From the NCBI GenBank assembly GCA_905221605.1, contig CAJNDS010000176.1:62001-126000 (forward strand): a DNA stretch of 64,000 nucleotides, read 5' to 3'. The DNA comes from Symbiodinium natans. Taxonomy: Eukaryota > Sar > Dinophyceae > Suessiales > Symbiodiniaceae. Position 1 is the first letter of the stretch. Every line of letters starts with the position of its first letter. Shown in pieces: positions 11,041 to 64,000 of this stretch. A program made the position numbers and the translations under genes. A model generated the notes under the pieces. That model did not search any database. It was given only the letters and a program-made list of their open reading frames with translations, and had not been told where the DNA came from.

Positions 11041-12490
11041 GTCAGGGGGCATGAGGTAGGGTGATAGCTACTAGTAGCGAAACTCCCTTCATCGGTAGCC
11101 TTCTTCATGGACCCCTTCGCGAAAAACTCACCCCGTCAATACATATTCAAAAGAACCCCCCCCCCCCCCCCGACATGCTTTGGGGCGCTGGCGCAGGAGC
11201 CGAGAGTGTTGCAACGTGCCGGGACCACCTTTCTGCATCAGCCGCGGCGAGTCCAAGCTGGCGCGGATGTCTGCCCTTCAGCTTCCAAGGGGATTGGGGT
11301 TTAGGGTTTAAGGTTTAGGGATCAGCAGTTGGGAGGATTCTTAAGGGGGGCGCAGGCGGAAAGGGGGAGGGGTGGCTTAGGAATCGAAGGGCGTCAGATC
11401 TATCTCGATCTTTTGGGGGGGCTGAAGAATCTCGGTGGGTTCCGCCCTTAACCCCCAGGTATTCTTTGCCGCTGTCTTCGCTGCAGTGGCTGCGACTGTT
11501 TTGCCAAAGTTTCAGAAGTGCTGCGGTCGTCGGCCCGGTTCCGGATCTTGCGTGGAGCAGCCTGGCATGCCTTGCATGAAGCCGTAACTTATTGAAGCTT
11601 CAGATGCAGCATCAGATTCGGCCGCAGGTAAATCGAAGCTTGGATGATTATGAAGCCTTGGGCCTGCGCGCAGGTGCAGAACTGGCTCTTGTCAGGAAAG
11701 CCTTGTTAACAGACCGGAAACACCCCCCCCCCCCCAAGCCCGAACCCGTAAAGCGAAGGTCGTTCTTTGCTCCCAGCCTCTTCCGCACGCCGCCGGCAGT
11801 GGAGCCCTGCGCAGTCGGTGATGTGGGAAGTATGGAGCGAGGCCAGAGGGCTTTTCGGGGATTTCGGGTGTCTGGTGTTCAAAGAAGGGCTTCCATGCCG
11901 GGCCAGGAATGCTCAAAACCAAGCATGCCAGGTGGTGTGGAGCCAAACACGGCTCTCATGAGCGATCTCAAACAAATCTGGAGTGGCGATGGGAGCTCCC
12001 TGGCAGCACGATGGCCTGTAGGAGTGTGCCTCGTCCCTGAGCATCGTCACGCTAGCTACAGGCGTCTCAGGATTGTCAGAATTTTGGGGAGGGCAGAGTG
12101 CTTTAAGGGTTGTCCCACGTCACGTGGCAGGGTGGTGGGGGATCAGGTGAGAGTAGTGTTGGCCAGATTTCCAAGAGCTAAGGGAAGCAAAGAGGCCGGC
12201 ACACAGTCGCGATGCTCAGGGCTTGAGTCGGGCATTTTGTGCTGCAGTGTGGATCTCCCTGAGCGTGTGGATCCCCAACGAGCTCCCAAAGCAGGCACAT
12301 CTCTTCGCACCCTGCCGAAAGGCGACTTCTGGCGAGATCAGGCGAGAGTTCCCACCTCCCCACGCCCGAAAGGCCCCTCTGACCCTCTCAAAGTTACCAA
12401 AGCGAGACCAGATCCAACACTTGCCGGTCGTTTGCTGCCTTAACATGACATGCACAAGTTTGTGCATGTGTGGAGCGAAGGCTGCCACAG

Positions 12491-59657
<47,167 letters not shown>

Positions 59658-59912
59658 TCAGGCTAAGCTACAACTGTCCCGAACAGCCATTTAAGATTCG
59701 GCAGTGTCAATGCAGCATCCGAGTGTCTCCCAGTTGAAGTTCCTGACGTCCAAATGAGTGAGCTGCTCGCTGCCCTCAGCCTAACCTGTATCATGGCCGA
59801 CAGAACCGTAAACCCTACAAACCCTAAACCCTAAACCCTTGTTTCAGGTACCCTCTTCGATTGCATCAAGGCAAATGTCTGTGGCTGCAGAGGCCCGTGC
59901 CCAGGAGCATTC

Positions 59913-60010
59913 GGGGTTTACGAAAATAAGGGACCATCAATGTCGTACCCCAAATAGTAGGATTCCTATGAAGGACTCCAGTAACGTACCCCCTAGTTTC
60001 GTAAACCTCC
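59913..60010. mobile_element. MITE-like element, family C
   Basis: GGGGTTTACGAAAATAAGGG at the left pairs with CCCCTAGTTTCGTAAACCTCC at the right. Partial relatives at about 17945-18035, 36110-36270 and 60114-60150. Confidence 0.75.
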
Positions 60011-60206
60011 CCCCCCTCCCCCCGGAACATGGAAACTCATGCCTGGCTACTGTGTTTAGAAGAACACGTGTGCTGAACTGCAACAGCCTCCGTCGCTGGC
60101 TCCTCCGTGAGTTACGGCATGGGAGTTTACGAGAATAAGGTATTCCCCCGCCCCGGGGTGACTCTTCGTAGCACCTGGCAATTGAGCGGCATGCTCAAGA
60201 CATGAG

Positions 60207-60878
60207 TTGCGCGTCTCGTCCAGGTGGCCCAGCAACATAAGTGTCAAGCTTTTGGTAGCCTTGTGGCAGTGTTTGCCGGGACACTTCTCAACACAGTCTC
60301 TCCCTTTTCGCATCTTCGTCCTTTCGCTCACTCTAAGCTATCCCGAAGAGCCGACAAGAGGCCTTGACCGATTACTCCTTAGGCTGCTGTGTGTTTTGAT
60401 TCTTACAGGGCTGGTGGGGTTTGTTTGCCTGCATTTGGGCTTTGTCAAATCATCGGCTCTGTCTGTTTTTGACTTCCGCAAAGTCGACCGCGAAGAATGG
60501 TTAAAAACTAGGACAAAGCTGTTGAAGATGGACATTCCAAGCCTCTGGTTTGAATTGTGCCAGTATTGGCCCTCAACAGTGGAAGACTGCCAAGAGGAGT
60601 CCAAAAGCAAACGCTTTAAGGGACCCGAAAGTGTCACGACCGAAGTGCGGCCACAGTTCTACACTTTGCACGTGGGCGGGGTGGGCAGGATTTCGAAGGC
60701 TCTTAACGAATTGCAAGTCACGATAGGATGCATGAAACGGATCCGTCCAAGAACCTGCGAGCCCGAAAAGTGTGTCCTGGCACGCTTTCGTGACGCCACG
60801 TCAAGCGATCCCCAAAACATGCGCGGGACAGTGCCGGGAATGCAAAGCGGCACGCAAATCTCGGAGCTTGTCCGATGA
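60207..60878 (+). CDS. unrecognised ORF, 223 codons
   Basis: ATG start, one predicted hydrophobic helix (LLLRLLCVLILTGLVGFVCL) followed by a charged soluble part with DFRKVDREEWLK. Composition is protein-like but no family is recognised and no upstream signal is visible. Could be chance or part of an unspliced exon. Confidence 0.2.
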   Translation: MRVSSRWPSNISVKLLVALWQCLPGHFSTQSLPFRIFVLSLTLSYPEEPTRGLDRLLLRLLCVLILTGLVGFVCLHLGFVKSSALSVFDFRKVDREEWLKTRTKLLKMDIPSLWFELCQYWPSTVEDCQEESKSKRFKGPESVTTEVRPQFYTLHVGGVGRISKALNELQVTIGCMKRIRPRTCEPEKCVLARFRDATSSDPQNMRGTVPGMQSGTQISELVR

Positions 60879-62050
60879 AAGCAACGATGCCCAAACGTGA
60901 TGTTTGCGCCATTGGAAGCGACGCCCGGAACGCAGGCATTCGAATTTCTGACAGTGTGCGCATTTTGGGGCAGGTACCCTATGTATGTAACATCAACGAT
61001 ATGAGGGCGTTTGGCGTAGTTCGATGTAAGAAAGCAGTGCCCGACCGGAGCGCGTCTTCAGCTCAGTTACCCCTGAATAAAGGGCAGGCTCCCAAACCAC
61101 TGAGAAGTGCGACATGTCCAACATATGAATGTCCGCTGTTTGTGAGTTGAGTTCTTCTGTTGCAGGCTGCGGGCTGCACAACATCTTGGTGTATCGTGAC
61201 CCGGGTGGCGTTCACAAGCGACAGGCCCGCGTTGTTTGCACGCAGGTAGAGTTCTCCGCTGAGCGTGATGCGGAAAGAGGGCCATCATGTCGGACTGAAC
61301 CCTAGAACTCTAGAACTCTAGAACCCTAGAAACCCTTGACCATAAACCGTCTAGCGACCAGTCTTATCTTGCAACAAGATCGAATCCTTTCCAGGTGATT
61401 CGACGAGAGCAAAATGCCGGAGAACTCACTCAAGCAGGCCTGTTTGGGCTGCAAACATCCTGCTGCATGATGTTGCTTAGGTTTGTCGCGAGATACATGC
61501 ACTTATATGGCAATGAATGGAAGCAACAATGTCCCTAAGTTAAGTTATGAAAGGGTGAATGACGCCACACATGTACAGGCTTGCATCTTCTTTGGAAAGC
61601 TCTTCTGTGCAATTTCGTTTCACTTACGAGGGCTCCGGAACGTATTGTTGGACACGTCAGCTACGGACTCAACTCCACGAACACTGTCGCAATTTGTTGG
61701 GGCTGTGGTGTAGAACAAGGGCAAAACTGACGGTCTCACCAAAATGCCTGTGAAGGTGAAATGGCTATTGAGAATGTTACCGCTTTTTACAAGAATCGTT
61801 CATCTATTGGCTTCGTTCCGCGCCACCCTTTCGCTTACGCTGCAGTCATCACCTTGAAATCTAGGGACATGAACTACGCTATCTTAGTAAGGCCTCTCGT
61901 CTGCCAGAACTTGAAGCACGAAGTCAGAAACTCAAGTATCTGGAAAGAAAATGGCAACTGCCAATACAAAGGAACCGATATCAAGCTCTGAGATAAGTTG
62001 CAACAATAGGGGCATAAGATTACAGAGGCTTCAACGTAACCCAAGAAGCC

Positions 62051-62460
62051 CGATCAACTGCATAAATCCTAAAGCCCTATAAACCCTGTAAACCCTACAA
62101 CCCCTACAAAAGCCCTGTAAACCCTGTAAAGCCACACGAGTCCCATCAGCCCCATAAACCCCATAATCCCGACAAGCCCCATAAACTCTACAAACCCCAC
62201 AAAGCCAATAAACCCCCCAAAACCCTACAAACCTCAGAAACTTTGTAAACCCCATAAAGGCTACAAAGCCCTACAAACCCTATCAACCCTATAAACCCCA
62301 CAAAACCCTGGTAAACCCTGCAAGCCCTGAAATAAAAACCCAAATGCTGAAAGGTGGCGATGAGGAGCCAGGGTCAACTGCAGCAGCGCCGGCCTCGGCC
62401 TGGATGCAGGGTTTGCAGGGTTTGCAGGGTTTAGGGTTTAGGGTTTAGGGTTTAGGGTTT
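62051..62460. repeat. CCCTATAAA array facing a TTTAGGG array
   Basis: CCCTATAAA/CCCTACAAA units at 62051-62335, about 70 bp unique sequence, then TTTAGGG units at 62410-62460. Confidence 0.88.
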
Positions 62461-62863
62461 CCCGAGTTTGCAGGGTCTGTACGGTTGATAAGTCTTACGG
62501 GGCTTCTAGGGGTTGTAGGATCTTATGCGTTTTGTAGGGTTTATAGGGCTGTTAAGGTTGAAAGGGCTTAGGTGAGTCAGGGCTGAGGGTTTCGGATGTG
62601 GGTTGCGGGGGCTAGGCTTCTGGGGTTTACCTTGGGGGTGCCTCAACCAACCACTCTTTTCTAAGAAACTTGATTCAGATGCTGCATGGGACGTCTTCTT
62701 GGCAGTGGCACGGTGACTGTGAGGATGTGCGCGCCGCAGCCACCTCGGCTAAAGGCTTTTAAACCGTGTGGGCGGGGCAGAAAGGATGCCCTGCCGGACG
62801 CGCCGGGCAACCTGAAATCAGGTCATGCATGGCGCAGGCGCCTTGCCTTCACCAGCACTTGCG

Positions 62864-63016
62864 CCAGGATGGGCTCTTGTAGGCCCGACAATTCCCCGAA
62901 TCAACTATAAAGGGCCTTTCGAAGTGGGGGCTCCAGAAGAACAGGGCCTTTCTTAAGGGGGTTATAGGGTATAATGGCCCTATAATCCCCAGAATCAACC
63001 CTATAAAGGGCCGTTT
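62864..63016. mobile_element. MITE-like sequence, family A, degenerate
   Basis: CCAGGATGGGCTC start and two copies of AATCAAC(CC)TATAAAGGGCC; no matching right end, so truncated or rearranged. Confidence 0.6.
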
Positions 63017-63019
63017 TGG

Positions 63020-63345
63020 CGAGTGTGTGTGTGTGTGTGTGTGTGTGTGTCTGTCTGTCTTGTCTGTCTAGTCTGTCTAGTCTGTCTAGTCTGTCTAGTC
63101 TGTCTAGTCTGTCTAGTCTGTCTAGCCTGTCTAGTCTGTCTAGTCTGTCTAGCCTGTCTGTCTGTGTGTCTGTCTGTCTCTGTGTCTGTGTCTCTGTCTC
63201 TGTCTGTGTCTGTGTCTCTGTCTCTGTCTCTGTCTCTGTCTCTGTCTCTGTCTCTGTGTGTGTGTGTGTGTGTCTGTGTCTGTGTCTGTGTCTGTGTCTG
63301 TGTCTGTGTCTGTGTCTGTGTCTGTGTCTGTGTCTGTGTGAGTCT
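63020..63345. repeat. compound microsatellite TG, TCTGTCTAG, TCTG/TCTGTG
   Basis: Long pyrimidine/purine-alternating tract; ORFs in several frames here are artefacts. Confidence 0.97.
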
Positions 63346-63435
63346 GTGTGTGTTGTTATGTATGCCAAGAATGAAAAGATTCGCACACGTCCCCAACAAA
63401 GGCCGTTAAGGCCCCCTCCCACCCCCTTTCCCCCA

Positions 63436-63521
63436 ATGAACCCTAAGCCCTCAACCCTAAACCCTAAACCCTAAACCCTAAACCCTAAACCCTAAACCCT
63501 AAACCCTAAACCCTAAACCCA
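63436..63521. repeat. CCCTAAA array
   Basis: Twelve units running straight into the acceptor AG at 63521-63522 of the next exon. Confidence 0.95.
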
Positions 63522-63525
63522 GGAA

Positions 63526-63648
63526 ATGCGAGCAATGCGAGCGGCTGTCCTCCTTGCGCTGTTTGTGCCATGGGCAGCATCGCAGGGAACTTGCCAGGCG
63601 CCACGTGCGGGGCCATTAGGGCCCATGCAGGACCTCAGCGCTTTGAGG
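63526..63648 (+). CDS. first exon of a new gene, signal-peptide-like
   Basis: ATG at 63526, in-frame TAA 12 bp upstream. 41 codons: MRAMRAAVLLALFVPWAA then SQGTCQAPRAGPLGPMQ. Positive N-region, hydrophobic core and AxS end look like a secretion signal. Ends at a GT donor formed by the first TTTAGGG unit, phase 0. The AG just upstream could be a spliced-leader acceptor. The rest of the gene lies beyond the window. Confidence 0.5.
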
Positions 63649-63836
63649 GTTTAGGGTTTCGGGTTTAGGGCTTTAGGTTTAGGGTTTAGGGCTTAGGGTT
63701 TAGGGTTTTAGGTTTAGGGTTTAGGGTTTAGGTTTTAGGGTTTAGGGCTTTAGGTTTAGGGTTTAGGGTTTAGGGCTTAGGGTTTAGGGTTTAGGGTTTT
63801 AGGTTTAGGGTTTAGGGTTTAGGGTTTAGGGTTTAG
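63649..63836. repeat. TTTAGGG array, about 26 units
   Basis: Longest G-strand array; alternates TTTAGGG with TTTTAGG and CTTAGGG variants. Confidence 0.95.
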
Positions 63837-63926
63837 GGGCTTTTCAGGGTTTGGAGGGGGGTTCAGGGGGCTTTTGGGAGCCATTGAAGAGTTGGGGGAG
63901 GGTTCACTGTGCTCATGCAGTTGGAA

Positions 63927-64000
63927 CCAGGACGGGCTGTTATACCCTATAACCTCTTAACCCCTTAAAATGGCCCTTTATAGGGTTGATCATGGCGGGG
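63927..64000. mobile_element. MITE-like element, family A, copy 6, cut by window end
   Basis: CCAGGACGGGCTGTTATACCC and the AAATGGCCCTTTATAGGG core; right end outside the window. Confidence 0.8.

Larger units (their letters stand above)
59658..63522. other. intergenic region, no firm gene
   Basis: Holds a family C MITE (59913-60010), a 223-codon + ORF at 60207-60878 without recognised motifs, a CCCTATAAA array (62051-62335), TTTAGGG units (62410-62460), a diverged family A MITE (62864-63016) and TG/TCTG microsatellites (63020-63345). Confidence 0.5.

Noticed and set aside
11592-12443. 283-codon + ORF
   Set aside because: Pro/Arg/Gly-rich with no motif, contains a C-homopolymer and an apparent splice donor (CCGCAG/GTAAAT at 11628); likely intron with chance openness upstream of the FGFQE exon.
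63001-63474. ORFs of 128-173 codons with repeated TQTQ, LDRLDR, VCLVCL
   Set aside because: Dinucleotide and TCTG microsatellites.

Overview
Organism. The window reads as nuclear DNA of a dinoflagellate, probably Symbiodiniaceae-like (inference). The clues are Arabidopsis-type telomere-like repeats (TTTAGGG/CCCTAAA) scattered through introns, very short exons, introns that start with GT, GC or GA and end in AG (usually AG|G), genes all in one direction, and a Ty1/copia element of the dinoflagellate type. I saw no rRNA, tRNA, CRISPR array or bacterial-style operon.

Layout, all host genes on the + strand. (1) About 4.6-5.35 kb: the 3' end of an unrecognised gene, four phase-compatible exons ending in TGA. 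(2) About 12.5-59.66 kb: one very long gene for a beta-1,3-glucan (callose) synthase, GT48/FKS1 family. I pieced it together by hand from more than 40 short exons (19-149 bp). The family landmarks appear in the right order: FGFQEDSVRCQ, LLIWGEA/GNLRFMPE, NHDDW/NELF, KTHREIHSW, DTQFWF, RIIDYMRYEDKL, WASMRSQTLWRTVVGLM/YYLPAL, YYSCLID, IIFTRGSIIQ/AIDANQGGYFEQ, GARMHYGHPD, QGGISKATKTVNLSE, LRGNGRNIVHR, AKGRDLGFNT, GTGEQMLTRQM, FYYAHAGYYLTQFF, PTGRGLPTERR and FIFNPYQ. Reading phase carries across most introns I could test. None of these exons is long enough to stand out as an ORF; the long ORFs in the same stretch are mostly repeats. (3) At 63.5 kb the first exon of a further + strand gene starts with a signal-peptide-like sequence and runs off the window.

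Retrotransposon. An 8.9 kb Ty1/copia element (26314-35205) sits antisense in an intron of the synthase gene. Its two 216 bp LTRs look identical and it is flanked by a 5 bp target duplication GTTTC, so it is young. Besides Gag, protease, integrase, reverse transcriptase and RNase H it carries a domain with the HxD...H...R pattern of a 2-oxoglutarate/Fe(II) dioxygenase, and a domain in a separate frame with methyltransferase-like PCT and EWP motifs. This is the most interesting system in the window: a retroelement that may carry two nucleic-acid-modifying activities in a lineage known for modified DNA bases.

Repeats. Five short terminal-inverted-repeat (MITE-like) families, several minisatellites (57 bp, 8 bp, 9 bp and about 20 bp units) and about 40 telomere-like blocks fill the introns. 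Many exons lie in the pattern CCCTAAA array - exon - TTTAGGG array, so one intron often has complementary repeats at its two ends. Exon limits, phases and family calls come from reading by eye. No search or alignment was run, and transcript data would be needed to fix exact splice sites.
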